64,000 nucleotides of DNA from Streptomyces megasporus (GTDB lineage Bacteria; Actinomycetota; Actinomycetes; Streptomycetales; Streptomycetaceae): NCBI RefSeq assembly GCF_000718985.1, contig NZ_JODL01000012.1, positions 62,001-126,000 on the forward strand. Direction: 5' to 3'. Below are positions 49,594 to 58,545 of this stretch, one piece after another. Positions within the stretch are counted from its first letter, which is position 1; each line of letters opens with the position of its first letter. The notes under the pieces were generated by a model. The model saw only the letters and a list, made by a program, of their open reading frames with translations. It was not told the DNA's origin and did not search any database. Made by a program: the position numbers and the translations under genes.

Positions 49594-50928
49594 TCAGTCC
49601 CCCAGCACGCGCCGCAGGTGGTCGTTGCCGAACGTCCGTCCCGGATCGAGTCGGTCGCGCAGCGCGGTGAACTCCCCGAAACGGGGGTAGATCTCCGCCA
49701 GGTACTCCGCGTCGCGGCCGTGCAGCTTCCCCCAGTGGGGACGCCCCTGGTGGGCGACCATGATCCGCTCGGCCGCCGTGAAGTACCGCTCGTGGGGGGT
49801 GCCCCGGTACACGTGCACCGCGATGTAGGCCGTGTCGCGGCCCGACGCCGTGGACAGCGCGATGTCGTCGGCGGGCGCCACCCGCACCTCCACCGGGAAG
49901 TTCACCCGCAGATCCGAGCGCTCGACCGTCGCCCTCAGCTCGCGCAGCGCCTCCACCGCCGCCGCCCGGGGGAGGGCGTACTCCATCTCCACGAAGCGGA
50001 CCCGGCGGGGAGAGGTGAAGACCCGGTACGGGATGTCGGTGTACGTGCGGGCCGACAGCGCCCGGCCGGCGATCCGGGCGATGCCCGGCACGGTCGCCGG
50101 AACGGCGCGCCCCAGCGAACAGGCCGCCTGGAAGACCCCGTTGGAGAGGAACTCGTCCGTCAGCCAGCCGGCGAGGCGCGGCAGCGGGTCGGCCGGGCCC
50201 GCGCTCCGGTTGTTGCGCTTGGTGACACAGCGGTCGGTGTGCGGGAACCAGTAGAACTCGAAGTGCTCGTTGTCGCGCACCAGGTGGTCGAAGTCCGCCA
50301 GCACCGCGTCGAGGGGCATCGGCTCCTCGCGCGCGGTCAACAGGAACAGCGGCTCCACGGCGAAGGTGACCTCGCTGATCACCCCGAGCGCCCCCAGCCC
50401 GACCCGGGCGGCGGCGAAGACGTCGGCGTTCTCCTCCGCCGAGCACCGCAGCACCGAGCCGTCCGCCAGGACCATCTCCAGCTCGCGGACCTGGGCGGCG
50501 AGCGAGCCGGAGTCGCGTCCGGTGCCGTGGGTGCCGGTGCTCACGGCGCCGGAGACGGTCTGCTCCATGATGTCGCCCATGTTGGTCAGGGACAGACCCT
50601 CGGCCGCCAGCGCCTCGTTGAGCCGCTTCAACGGGGTGCCGGCGGCGGCGGTCACCGTCCCCGCCGCACGGTCGATCCGACGTATGCCGGTGAGGAGGTC
50701 GGGACGTATCAGCACTCCGTCGGTGACGGCCACGGGGGTGAACGAGTGCCCGGTCCCGGCGGCCTTGACGGTCAGCCCGTCCTCGGCGGCCCGGCGCACG
50801 GCCTCGGCGAGGGCCTCGGTGGTGGAGGGGGCCACGGTCCGCAGCGGCCGTGCCTCGGCGGTGCCCGCCCAGTTGCGCCAGGTCGGCGGCGCGGGACGGC
50901 GGTCGCGTCGGGCGGTGTGCGTGCTCAT
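49594..50928 (-). CDS. FAD-linked aldonolactone/alditol oxidase-like protein
   Basis: 444 residues from ATG 50928. The N-terminal PCMH-type FAD-binding domain has [17 protein letters not shown] (the His may link FAD covalently) and [16 protein letters not shown]. The C-terminal substrate domain ends with [13 protein letters not shown] and ends in the ALO-type [23 protein letters not shown]. This matches the D-arabinono-1,4-lactone/L-gulonolactone/alditol oxidase family, which passes electrons to oxygen. The substrate is unknown. GGAGGG lies upstream. It is divergent from hemH. Confidence 0.9.
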   Translation of the reverse strand: MSTHTARRDRRPAPPTWRNWAGTAEARPLRTVAPSTTEALAEAVRRAAEDGLTVKAAGTGHSFTPVAVTDGVLIRPDLLTGIRRIDRAAGTVTAAAGTPLKRLNEALAAEGLSLTNMGDIMEQTVSGAVSTGTHGTGRDSGSLAAQVRELEMVLADGSVLRCSAEENADVFAAARVGLGALGVISEVTFAVEPLFLLTAREEPMPLDAVLADFDHLVRDNEHFEFYWFPHTDRCVTKRNNRSAGPADPLPRLAGWLTDEFLSNGVFQAACSLGRAVPATVPGIARIAGRALSARTYTDIPYRVFTSPRRVRFVEMEYALPRAAAVEALRELRATVERSDLRVNFPVEVRVAPADDIALSTASGRDTAYIAVHVYRGTPHERYFTAAERIMVAHQGRPHWGKLHGRDAEYLAEIYPRFGEFTALRDRLDPGRTFGNDHLRRVLGD

Positions 50929-51078
50929 CCGTGTCGGCCCTCCCCGTGGCTCCACGTGCTCCGCGTCCCGGATCCCGGCGCGGAGGGGCGGGCCCGGCCG
51001 GTTGGTGGGGGATCATACTCACGGGGGCGCCCGGCCGGCAGGCGGAGGGTCCTGACGGAGTGCGACGAGGCGGGATGG

Positions 51079-51084
51079 CAGGAT
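51079..51084 (+). promoter_or_regulatory. -10 element CAGGAT of hemH
   Basis: CAGGAT lies 6 nt before ATG 51091, so hemH may be leaderless. Confidence 0.4.
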
Positions 51085-51090
51085 CGATAC

Positions 51091-52203
51091 ATGCCCGATG
51101 CGCTTGATGTCCGTCCCTACGACGCCCTGCTGCTGCTGTCCTTCGGAGGCCCGGAGGGGCCCGACGACGTGGTCCCCTTCCTGGAGAACGTCACCCGCGG
51201 ACGGGGAATCCCGCGGGAGAGGCTGGAAGAGGTCGGGGAGCACTACTACCTCTTCGGAGGGGTCAGCCCGATCAACGACCAGAACCGCGAACTGCTGGCC
51301 GCCCTCCGCGAGGACTTCGCCGCCCACGGCCTGGACCTGCCGGTGTACTGGGGCAACCGCAACTGGGCGCCGTACCTGACCGACACCCTGCGCGAGATGG
51401 TCCGCGACGGCCGGCGCCGCATCCTGGTGCTGGTCACCAGCGCCTACGCCTCGTACTCCGGCTGCCGCCAGTACCGGGAGAACCTGGCCGACGCGCTCGC
51501 CACCCTGAAGGAGGAGGGGCTGGAACTCCCGCGGCTGGACAAGCTGCGGCACTACTTCAACCACCCCGGTTTCGTCCGTCCCATGGTCGACGGGGTGCTG
51601 GCCTCCCTCGCCGAGCTGCCCGAGGAGGTGCGGGACGGCGCGCACCTGGCCTTCAGCACCCACTCCATCCCCATCTCCCAGGCCGAGACCGCCGGCCCGG
51701 ACGGCGGCGCGTACGTCGCCCAGCACCTGGACGTGGCACGGGTGATCGCCGACGCGGTGCGCGAGGAGACCGGCGTCGACCGTCCCTGGGAGCTGGTCTA
51801 CCAGTCCCGCAGCGGCGCTCCGCACATCCCCTGGCTGGAGCCGGACATCTGCGACCACCTGGAGGCGCTGAGCGAGCGGGGCGCGCCGGCCGCGGTGGTG
51901 GTCCCGATCGGATTCGTCTCGGACCACATGGAGGTCCTGTACGACCTCGACACCGAGGCGAAGGCCAAGGCGGAGGAGGTGGGCCTGCCCATGGTGCGGT
52001 CCGCCACCGTCGGCGCGGACCCGCGCTTCGCCGCGGCCGTGCGCGAGCTGGTGGTGGAGCGCGCCGCCGCCGAGCGGGGCGAGAACCCCCGGCGCTGCGC
52101 GCTGGGCGCGCTGGGCCCCAGCCACGACGTGTGCCCGGTGGGCTGCTGCGCGGGACGCGAGCCCAGGCCGGCCGCCGCGGGCGCCGACAGCCCGTACGCC
52201 TGA
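51091..52203 (+). CDS. hemH: (copro)ferrochelatase
   Basis: 370 residues. It inserts ferrous iron into the porphyrin ring; in actinobacteria the substrate is coproporphyrin III, so cpfC is the alternative name. The family signature [15 protein letters not shown] opens the protein. The metal-binding His lies in FSTHSIPIS (about 192), and the Glu in the [19 protein letters not shown] segment. The C-terminal cysteines in [18 protein letters not shown] may hold a 2Fe-2S cluster, as in mycobacteria. The inositol phosphatase gene follows after 50 bases. Confidence 0.95.
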   Translation: MPDALDVRPYDALLLLSFGGPEGPDDVVPFLENVTRGRGIPRERLEEVGEHYYLFGGVSPINDQNRELLAALREDFAAHGLDLPVYWGNRNWAPYLTDTLREMVRDGRRRILVLVTSAYASYSGCRQYRENLADALATLKEEGLELPRLDKLRHYFNHPGFVRPMVDGVLASLAELPEEVRDGAHLAFSTHSIPISQAETAGPDGGAYVAQHLDVARVIADAVREETGVDRPWELVYQSRSGAPHIPWLEPDICDHLEALSERGAPAAVVVPIGFVSDHMEVLYDLDTEAKAKAEEVGLPMVRSATVGADPRFAAAVRELVVERAAAERGENPRRCALGALGPSHDVCPVGCCAGREPRPAAAGADSPYA

Positions 52204-52253
52204 CCGGGGACGACCGGCACCGTGCATCCCCCAGGACACACCCGAGGAGAGAC

Positions 52254-53057
52254 GTGACCGACGACCGGCTCAGGAACGAACTGCTCGACCTGGCCCTGGA
52301 GGCCGCCCGCCGGGCGGGGGAGCTGCTGCGCGACGGCCGCCCCGCCGACCTGGGCGTGGCGGCGACCAAGAGCAGCCCCGTCGACGTCGTCACCGAGATG
52401 GATCTCGCCTCCGAGCGGCTGATCACCGGCTTCCTGGCCGAGCACCGGCCCGAGGACGGCTTCCTGGGCGAGGAGGGGGCGTCGGTGGAGGGCGGCAGCG
52501 GGGTGCGGTGGATCGTCGACCCCGTCGACGGCACCGTGAACTACCTGTACGGGCTGCCCGCCTGGGCCGTCTCCATCGCCGCCGAGTACCGGGGCGAGAC
52601 CGTCGTCGGCGTGGTCGAGGTACCGCCGCGCGGCGAGACCTACCACGCGGTGCTGGGCGGCGGCGCCTGGCTGAACGGGGAGCGCGTGCGGTGCCGACCC
52701 TCGCCGCCGCTGTCACAGGCGCTGATCGGCACCGGTTTCAACTACGTCGCCGAGCGCCGCGCCGCACAGGCCGAGGTGGCCCGGAGGCTGCTGCCGGAGG
52801 TCCGCGACATCCGTCGCTCCGGATCGGCGGCCATCGACCTGTGCGACGTCGGCGGCGGTCGTCTGGACGGCTTCTACGAGCGCGGGCTGCACCCGTGGGA
52901 CGTGGCCGCGGGCGACCTGGTCGCCCGTGAGGCGGGCGCGCTCACCGGCGGCCGACCCGGCGGGGCGCCGGGCTTCGACCTGACGGTGGCCGCCTCGCCC
53001 GGGATCTTCGCCGAGCTGCAGCCGCTGCTGGACGAACTGGGCGCCTGGCACGACTGA
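52254..53057 (+). CDS. inositol monophosphatase family enzyme
   Basis: 267 residues from GTG 52254, with GAGGAGAGAC upstream. Metal-binding residues lie in GEEG (about 73), DPVDGTVNY (about 88-96) and WDVAAGDLVA (about 215). It hydrolyses a sugar or inositol phosphate using Mg. Alternatives within the family are histidinol-phosphatase or PAP phosphatase, which sequence reading does not separate. It is 50 bases after hemH on the same strand and is probably cotranscribed. Confidence 0.9.
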   Translation: MTDDRLRNELLDLALEAARRAGELLRDGRPADLGVAATKSSPVDVVTEMDLASERLITGFLAEHRPEDGFLGEEGASVEGGSGVRWIVDPVDGTVNYLYGLPAWAVSIAAEYRGETVVGVVEVPPRGETYHAVLGGGAWLNGERVRCRPSPPLSQALIGTGFNYVAERRAAQAEVARRLLPEVRDIRRSGSAAIDLCDVGGGRLDGFYERGLHPWDVAAGDLVAREAGALTGGRPGGAPGFDLTVAASPGIFAELQPLLDELGAWHD

Positions 53058-53109
53058 GCCCACGGCACCGGGCCACGGCACCGCACCCGCGGAGAGATCC
53101 ACGACCAAG

Positions 53110-53192
53110 CCGCGGGGGTGCGTTCTCGTCGGACGAGAACGCACCCCCGCGGACACACGGCGGCGCCCCGGGGCAGGCCCGGGACGCCGCCG
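53110..53192. terminator. double hairpin terminator
   Basis: 53110-53128 pairs with 53134-53152 (19 bp, loop 5), followed by 53158-53172 with 53178-53192 (14 bp, one mismatch). Lies between convergent genes. Confidence 0.85.
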
Positions 53193-53220
53193 TCACGACT
53201 GGTACGGTTTCCGTGATCGG

Positions 53221-53400
53221 TCAGGCGCCGGCGGCGCCGACCTCCACCTCCACTCCGTACTCGGCGGCCAGACGGCGCAGGTCGTCGAGCTCCGCCTGCT
53301 CGACGTCCACCAGGAAGTCGTCGCCCGACTCGCGAGCGCGGATCAGGTCGGACTCGGTGTTCCGTATGCGCTGCAGAATGCCTGCGGTGAACGCGTCCAT
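53221..53400 (-). CDS. small conserved protein, 59 residues
   Basis: ATG 53400 with AGGGGG upstream. The sequence MDAFTAGILQRIRNTESDLI, then RARESGDDFLVDVEQAELDDLRRLAAEYG, read from 1 to about 48, suggests two amphipathic helices with no cysteines or membrane span. Function not known to me. It sits between the phosphatase and cutR in an order conserved in Streptomyces. Confidence 0.75.
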   Translation of the reverse strand: MDAFTAGILQRIRNTESDLIRARESGDDFLVDVEQAELDDLRRLAAEYGVEVEVGAAGA

Positions 53401-53757
53401 GGTGCGCCCCCTCGTCGTGGTCATTGGCACGGGGGTGTGCCGAGGGTGGGACGATCACGGTGCGGTCCCCGGAACGGTCGACCGACGGGTCCCTCCGGCT
53501 GCTGCGGAAGCCGCGGGGAAGGAGGTCGTGACCTGCCGTCTACAGGGCGTGATCGCGGGTGTGCTGTCGTCCTCCCCACCTCAAATCTCAGAGAAACCTC
53601 AATCCGGGACGAAAATTGGGTGAACGACTGCGGCGGGAGTCGCTTACGGCCCGTTTATCGACGTCGGAGGCAGGATGGGGAGTGTTCCGCCGACTTTGAC
53701 GGTCGGGAGAGTGACCGGCCTCACAGTCGTCCCGCCATGATCCAGGAAGGACACCCC
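53401..53757. promoter_or_regulatory. cutR upstream region with repeated CTCA elements
   Basis: The 357-base gap contains CTCAA at 53580-53584, CTCA at 53587-53590 and CTCAA at 53598-53602, a set of direct repeats typical of OmpR-type regulators, 156-178 bases before cutR. CutR may bind here. The rest has no gene. Confidence 0.45.
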
Positions 53758-54411
53758 GTGCGCGTACTCGTCGTCGAGGACGAGCAGCTACTGGCCGACG
53801 CCGTGGCCACCGGACTGCGTCGGGAGGCCATGGCCGTCGACGTGGTCTACGACGGGGCCGCGGCCTCGGAGCGGGTCGAGGTCAACGACTACGACGTGGT
53901 GGTTCTCGACCGCGACCTGCCGTTGGTCCACGGCGACGACGTCTGTCGCAGGATCGTCGAGCTGGGCCTGTCCACCCGGGTGCTGATGCTCACCGCGTCC
54001 GGCGACGTCAGCGACCGCGTGGCGGGCCTGGAGCTGGGCGCGGACGACTACCTGCCCAAGCCCTTCGCCTTCACGGAGCTGGTCGCCCGGGTGCGGGCGC
54101 TCGGCCGCCGCGCGACCGCGCCCCTGCCGCCGGTGCTGGAGCGCGCCGGGATCCGGCTGGACCCCAACCGCCGCGAGGTGTTCCGCGACGGCCGCCAGAT
54201 ACAACTGGCGCCCAAGGAGTTCGCGGTGCTGGAGGTGCTCATGCGCAGCGAGGGGACGGTGGTCTCGGCGGAGCAGCTCTTGGAGAAGGCCTGGGACGAG
54301 AACGCCGATCCGTTCACCAACGTCGTGCGGGTCACCGTGATGACCCTGCGCCGCAAGCTCGGCGAGCCGCCGGTGATCGTCACCGTGCCCGGTTCCGGAT
54401 ACCGCATCTGA
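53758..54411 (+). CDS. cutR: CutR, OmpR-type response regulator
   Basis: 217 residues from GTG 53758, with AGGAAGG seven bases upstream. The receiver domain has Asp51 in VVVLDRDLPL as phosphorylation site, the Thr-like switch LMLTASGD and Lys in ADDYLPKPF. The C-terminal winged helix has LAPKEFAVLEVLMRSEGTVVS, then RVTVMTLRRKL. Length and sequence match CutR of S. lividans/coelicolor, which acts in secretion and envelope stress. Operon with cutS, 13 bases downstream. Confidence 0.95.
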   Translation: MRVLVVEDEQLLADAVATGLRREAMAVDVVYDGAAASERVEVNDYDVVVLDRDLPLVHGDDVCRRIVELGLSTRVLMLTASGDVSDRVAGLELGADDYLPKPFAFTELVARVRALGRRATAPLPPVLERAGIRLDPNRREVFRDGRQIQLAPKEFAVLEVLMRSEGTVVSAEQLLEKAWDENADPFTNVVRVTVMTLRRKLGEPPVIVTVPGSGYRI

Positions 54412-54424
54412 ATTCGAGCCCTCC

Positions 54425-55702
54425 ATGACGACCAGCGCATCCGGGACGCCCGGTACCCCGCCCCCGCCCCCCTCCGCGCCGCCCAAGCCCACCTGGGACC
54501 CTTTCCAGCCGCGGAACCCCCACCCCTGGCTGCGGCCCACCATCCGGATACGGCTCACCCTGCTGTACGGCGGGATGTTCCTCATCGCCGGGATGGTGCT
54601 GCTGACGATCATCTACCTGTTGGCGGCCCAGGCGCTGAAGGACGGCAGCCACCTGCCCTTCCAGATCATCGGCGTACGGGACCAGACCACCGACGCCGTC
54701 TGCCGTCTGCCCGCCCGGGCGGACGGCGGGGGCCTGACGACGTCGGAGCTGACCGCGGCCGTCCAGCAGTGCATGGAGCGTCAGCGGCAGATAGCGCTGG
54801 ACGTCCTGCTCCAGCGTTCCCTGCTGGCGCTGCTGGGCCTGGCGGTGGCCGCCTTCGCCTTCGGCTACGTGATGGCGGGGCGGGTGCTCTCGCCGCTGGA
54901 GCGCATCACGCGCACCGCGCAGCAGGTCGCCGGCTCCGACCTGCACCGCCGGATCGAGCTGGACGGGCCGGACGACGAGCTGAAGGAGTTGGCCGACACC
55001 TTCGACCGGATGCTGGACCGGCTGGACCGGGCGTTCACCGCCCAGCGGCGGTTCGTCGCCAACGCCTCGCACGAGCTGCGCACTCCGCTGGCGATCAACC
55101 GCACTCTGTTGGAGGTCCAGCTCTCCGACCCCGACGCCTCGCCCGAACTGGTCCAGCTCGGCAAGACCCTGCTGGCCACCAACGAGCGCAGCGAACAGCT
55201 CGTGGAGGGGCTGCTGCTGCTCGCCCGCAGCGAGAACGAGATCGTCGACCGCAAGCCCGTGGATCTGGCCGAGGTCGCCTCCCAGGCCGTGGACCAGGCG
55301 CGGGGCGAGGCCAGGACCGCGGGCGTGGAGTTGCGCGGCGTGCGCCGCCCCGTGTACGTACAGGGCAACGGGGTGCTGCTGGAGCGCGTCGCGCTCAACC
55401 TGGTGCAGAACGCCGTGCGCTACAACCTCCCGGAGGACGGATGGGTCTCGGTGGAGACCCGGGCCCGGCCGGGGCAGGCGGTGCTGGAGGTGGAGAACAC
55501 CGGGCCGATGGTCCCGGCGTACGAGGTCGACAACCTCTTCGAACCCTTCCGACGGCTGCGGACCGAGCGCACCGGCAGCGACAAGGGCGTGGGCCTGGGA
55601 CTGTCGATCGTGCGGTCCGTGGTGCGCGCCCACGGCGGGATGGTGCTCGCCAGGCCGCGGGAGGACGGGGGGCTGCTGGTGCGGGTCACCCTGCCCGTCT
55701 GA
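54425..55702 (+). CDS. cutS: CutS, membrane sensor histidine kinase
   Basis: 425 residues. A Pro-rich cytoplasmic N-terminus, TM1 (about 45-68), an extracellular loop (69-128) and TM2 (about 130-150) precede a HAMP domain. The kinase core has His216 in ANASHELRTPLA, an N box in NLVQNAVRYNL and a G box in GVGLGLSIV. The extracellular loop has exactly two cysteines, Cys93 and Cys116, which could form a redox-sensitive disulfide. This fits reports linking CutS to sensing of extracytoplasmic redox or protein folding stress. Confidence 0.94.
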   Translation: MTTSASGTPGTPPPPPSAPPKPTWDPFQPRNPHPWLRPTIRIRLTLLYGGMFLIAGMVLLTIIYLLAAQALKDGSHLPFQIIGVRDQTTDAVCRLPARADGGGLTTSELTAAVQQCMERQRQIALDVLLQRSLLALLGLAVAAFAFGYVMAGRVLSPLERITRTAQQVAGSDLHRRIELDGPDDELKELADTFDRMLDRLDRAFTAQRRFVANASHELRTPLAINRTLLEVQLSDPDASPELVQLGKTLLATNERSEQLVEGLLLLARSENEIVDRKPVDLAEVASQAVDQARGEARTAGVELRGVRRPVYVQGNGVLLERVALNLVQNAVRYNLPEDGWVSVETRARPGQAVLEVENTGPMVPAYEVDNLFEPFRRLRTERTGSDKGVGLGLSIVRSVVRAHGGMVLARPREDGGLLVRVTLPV

Positions 55703-55804
55703 GGGCTTGCCGCCCGGCCGGGTGTCCACCTGACCGCTTGCCCGTCCGTCCACGCGCCGGTCCGTCCGCCCGTGCGCCCGCCGGCCACCCGGAGACGGTC
55801 CGGA

Positions 55805-55831
55805 CCTCCCTGGAAGGCCCTTCCAGGGAGG
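55805..55831 (+). terminator. terminator of cutRS
   Basis: 11-bp perfect stem CCTCCCTGGAA with TTCCAGGGAGG, loop 5, 103 bases after the cutS stop. Confidence 0.75.
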
Positions 55832-56223
55832 GGAGGAGGAGACGGCGGACAGCCGGGGAGATGCGGGGGATATGTGGAATATGTCCGCTTCGTTCGACCG
55901 TTGTGATCGATCACACACACGATTTTTTGGTCACACATCGACTCCGATCGAAGGCCTGGCGAAAAATGCCGGAAAATCCATGTTTTCGCAGGTCGTGATC
56001 GTGGAAAGGAGGGGGGACGGTACGCGTGAAGCGCACCTTTAGGGCCGTTTCCGGCCCTGGTCGGCGGCCAGCCCCATCACCCCATCAGGGGCGCGGTTGG
56101 GTGTCGATTGAGTAACAGGGCTTGATGTGAGGCAAAATCTGCGCCTCGAGTCGGGCACAAGTCCGGCCTCTCGCGCGTTACGTGCGCTGGAGACACCACA
56201 GACACCCAGAGGGGGAGAACAAC
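55832..56223. other. A/T-rich gap before the DUF4193 gene
   Basis: 392 bases without a gene. It contains a perfect palindrome TGTGATCGATCACA (55902-55915), a half copy TCACACA at 55931-55937 and a hairpin AGGGCCG-TTTC-CGGCCCT (56041-56058). Promoter elements for the DUF4193 gene must lie here but could not be fixed. Confidence 0.5.
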
Positions 56224-56523
56224 ATGGCAACCGACTACGACACTCCACGCAAGACCGACGACGACGTCAACGAGGACAGCATCGAGGAACTGAAGGCCCG
56301 CCGGAACGACAAGGCCGCCTCGACCGTCGACGTCGACGAGTTCGAGCAGGCGGAGGGCCTGGAGCTGCCGGGCGCGGACCTCTCCAACGAGGAGCTGTCC
56401 GTGCGGGTGCTGCCTCGTCAGGCCGACGAGTTCACCTGCATGAGCTGCTTCCTGGTCCACCACCGCTCGCAGCTCGCGGCGGAGAAGAACGGCCACCCCA
56501 TCTGCCGCGACTGCGCGGCCTGA
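56224..56523 (+). CDS. DUF4193 zinc-ribbon protein
   Basis: 99 residues, ATG with GAGGGGGAG upstream. The acidic N-terminus (DDDVNEDSIEELKARRND) is followed by DADFEQ-like segments and a C-terminal zinc ribbon: CMSC (about 75-78) and CRDC (about 95-98). It is conserved in actinobacteria near dut and cutRS. Function unknown; RNA polymerase or ribosome binding has been guessed for similar small ribbons but is not shown here. Confidence 0.85.
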   Translation: MATDYDTPRKTDDDVNEDSIEELKARRNDKAASTVDVDEFEQAEGLELPGADLSNEELSVRVLPRQADEFTCMSCFLVHHRSQLAAEKNGHPICRDCAA

Positions 56524-56539
56524 GCCGGAGCGCCGGCTG

Positions 56540-57352
56540 ATGGCGGTCGACGACGCACGTGACGGCGAGCGGGACCACACGGCCCCGCTCGCACCCGTAC
56601 CCGCATCCGTGTCCGCACCCGTGCCCGCAGCCACCCGCGCTCGGGGGCTGCGGCGCCTGGGAAGGGCACGGACACGCGACAGACACGAGCGAGGACCGCG
56701 CGGACGCGGCACGGTCAGGGCGTTCCTGGGCGTGGTGGCCGACCGGATCATCGACATCGCGCCCAGGATCCCCGTCCGCGACCTGGCCACACTCCGTCGG
56801 CAGTTCCCGGGCCTCGGGCCCGAGGAGATGGCCGACAGACTCATATCCGGTGCCATGAAGGGCACCGCCACCGTCGGCGCCGGAGTGGGCGCCTCGGCGA
56901 TGCTGCCGGTGCCACCGGCGATGCCCGCCGAGCTGGCCGCCGAGGTCGTCGGGGTGGCCGCCGTGGAACTCAAGCTCATCGCCGAGCTGCACGAGGTCTA
57001 CGGCCTGCGCCCGCCCGGCAACGCCCGGGAGCGGGCGGCCGCGTACCTCGCCGAGTGGGCCGAGGAACGCGGCGTGGACCTGTCCAAACCCGCTTCGTTC
57101 AACGGAGCCTTCGGCAGTCACATGAGGCGCACGCTCCGCCAGAGCCTCCTCAGGCGCACCATGCGCAACCTCCCCAACCTCACGCCGTTCATGATCGGCG
57201 CGGTCGTGGGAGCGTGGATGAACCGACGCGACACCGGGAAGCTCGCGGAGCGGGTCCGTCGCGACCTGCGCGAGCGGCGAGTGCCCTGGGACGCCCTTCC
57301 GGCGGAGGGCACGCCCGACGGAGAGCGCCACGCGCTCGAGGGCGGCGACTGA
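56540..57352 (+). CDS. EcsC-like conserved protein
   Basis: 270 residues. A basic, low-complexity leader (1-60) precedes a helical region: RAFLGVVADRIIDIAPRIPV, MKGTATVGAGVGASAMLPVP, MPAELAAEVVGVAAVELKLI and HEVYGLRPPGNARERAAAYL. The last part, NLTPFMIGAVVGAWMNRRDT, suggests a membrane-linked helix. The pattern (ELKLIAELHEVYGL) resembles EcsC-family proteins; this is a weak match by eye. It follows DUF4193 by 16 bases, likely in one operon. Confidence 0.65.
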   Translation: MAVDDARDGERDHTAPLAPVPASVSAPVPAATRARGLRRLGRARTRDRHERGPRGRGTVRAFLGVVADRIIDIAPRIPVRDLATLRRQFPGLGPEEMADRLISGAMKGTATVGAGVGASAMLPVPPAMPAELAAEVVGVAAVELKLIAELHEVYGLRPPGNARERAAAYLAEWAEERGVDLSKPASFNGAFGSHMRRTLRQSLLRRTMRNLPNLTPFMIGAVVGAWMNRRDTGKLAERVRRDLRERRVPWDALPAEGTPDGERHALEGGD

Positions 57353-57446
57353 CGGAGCGCGACCTCCCTCCGCCTCCCGGCTCCGTCCCCCGCGCGCCCG
57401 CGCGGCCCGGACCACCGCGGTCATCCGGCCGCGCCGGGCGGTCGCC

Positions 57447-57902
57447 TCACGCGCGGGCCTTCTCCAGGGCGTCGGCCAGGGCCCGCGGCCGGCGGGTCGA
57501 CAGGTAGAGGTACGGAGTGGGGTCGTCGGGATCGGAGACCTCCACGCGGACGGCCGTGGGGACATAGCCGCGCAGCAGCATGTACGCGCGGGGATCGGCG
57601 CGGTGGGTGCGCCAGGCGCGCGCCTCCTCGGCGTCCAGGACGTGCACCTCGCCCAGCGCCGACATCGGGACGCGGGCGTTCCCCGCCACCAGGGAGTCCG
57701 CGAGCACGCGGACGCGGGCCGAACCGTAGGAACTGACCGCCGCGGCGGCCAGCGCCGTACCCGCCGCCAGGCCGCCCAGGAAGGCCAGGAAACCGAAGGG
57801 GAACAGGGTCAGACCCACGGAGACCCCCACCAAGGCGGTGATCGCCCACCAGGAACGGGGCGCGGTCAGCCGCTCGTCGTACAGCACGCCGGGAGAAAGC
57901 AT
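57447..57902 (-). CDS. DUF3093 membrane protein
   Basis: 151 residues from ATG 57902. YDERLTAPRSWW opens the protein, followed by a hydrophobic hairpin of two spans (ITALVGVSVGLTLFPFGFLA and FLGGLAAGTALAAAAVSS, about 17-56) and a soluble domain (VRVLADSLVAGNARVPMSAL, later PYLYLSTRRPRALADALEKA). DUF3093 proteins occur near dut in actinobacteria; function is unknown. A CAAGCT hexamer 6 nt upstream suggests a leaderless message. Confidence 0.85.
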   Translation of the reverse strand: MLSPGVLYDERLTAPRSWWAITALVGVSVGLTLFPFGFLAFLGGLAAGTALAAAAVSSYGSARVRVLADSLVAGNARVPMSALGEVHVLDAEEARAWRTHRADPRAYMLLRGYVPTAVRVEVSDPDDPTPYLYLSTRRPRALADALEKARA

Positions 57903-57946
57903 GGCTCCAGCTTGGCACGCCCGGGACCGGGTCCCTGACCCGACGG

Positions 57947-57952
57947 TAAGGT
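57947..57952 (+). promoter_or_regulatory. -10 element TAAGGT
   Basis: TAAGGT lies 8 nt before GTG 57961. It shares a 58-base gap with the divergent DUF3093 promoter. Confidence 0.5.
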
Positions 57953-57960
57953 CGACATCC

Positions 57961-58545
57961 GTGAGCGACACCAAGACTTCCCTGACGCCGCCGGAGGACG
58001 CCGAGGCCCCGGTGCGTCACCCCGACGCCCCCGCGCCCGGCGAACCGCTGGGGGCACACTACGCCCAGTGCTTCGGCTGTGGCGCCGAGCAGCCGCACGG
58101 ACTGCACCTGCGGGTACGGGCGGGCGAGGGCGTCAGCGCCACCGCGGAGTTCACCGTCCGCCCCGAGCACCAGGGAGCGCCCGGTCTCGCCCACGGCGGG
58201 CTGCTGGCCACCGCGATGGACGAGATCCTGGGCTCCCTCAACTGGTTGATGCACGTCATCTCGGTCACCGGGCGGCTGGAGACCGACTTCCTGCGGCCCG
58301 TGCCCGTGGACTGCGTGCTGCACCTGGAGGCACGGGCCGTCGCCCGCCACGGACGGAAGATCTACTGCACCGCCACCGGCCGCGTCGGCGGCCCCGAGGG
58401 CCCCGTCGCGGTCCGCGCCGACGCGCTCTTCATCGAGGTGAAGGTCGAACACTTCGTGGCGAACGGCCGCAAGGACGAGATCGAGGCCGCCATGGCCGAC
58501 CCCGACACCGTCCGGCGCGCCCGGGCCTTCGAGGTGAACCCGTGA
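57961..58545 (+). CDS. hotdog-fold thioesterase (PaaI-like)
   Basis: 194 residues from GTG 57961. The hotdog motif HGGLLATAMDEILGS (about 78-92) supplies the catalytic Asp or Glu and the helix; CFGCGAEQPHGLHLRV near 38 is the family's start. Members hydrolyse acyl-CoA. The substrate is unknown. The stop overlaps the dut start by 4 bases, so the two are translated together. Confidence 0.88.
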   Translation: MSDTKTSLTPPEDAEAPVRHPDAPAPGEPLGAHYAQCFGCGAEQPHGLHLRVRAGEGVSATAEFTVRPEHQGAPGLAHGGLLATAMDEILGSLNWLMHVISVTGRLETDFLRPVPVDCVLHLEARAVARHGRKIYCTATGRVGGPEGPVAVRADALFIEVKVEHFVANGRKDEIEAAMADPDTVRRARAFEVNP

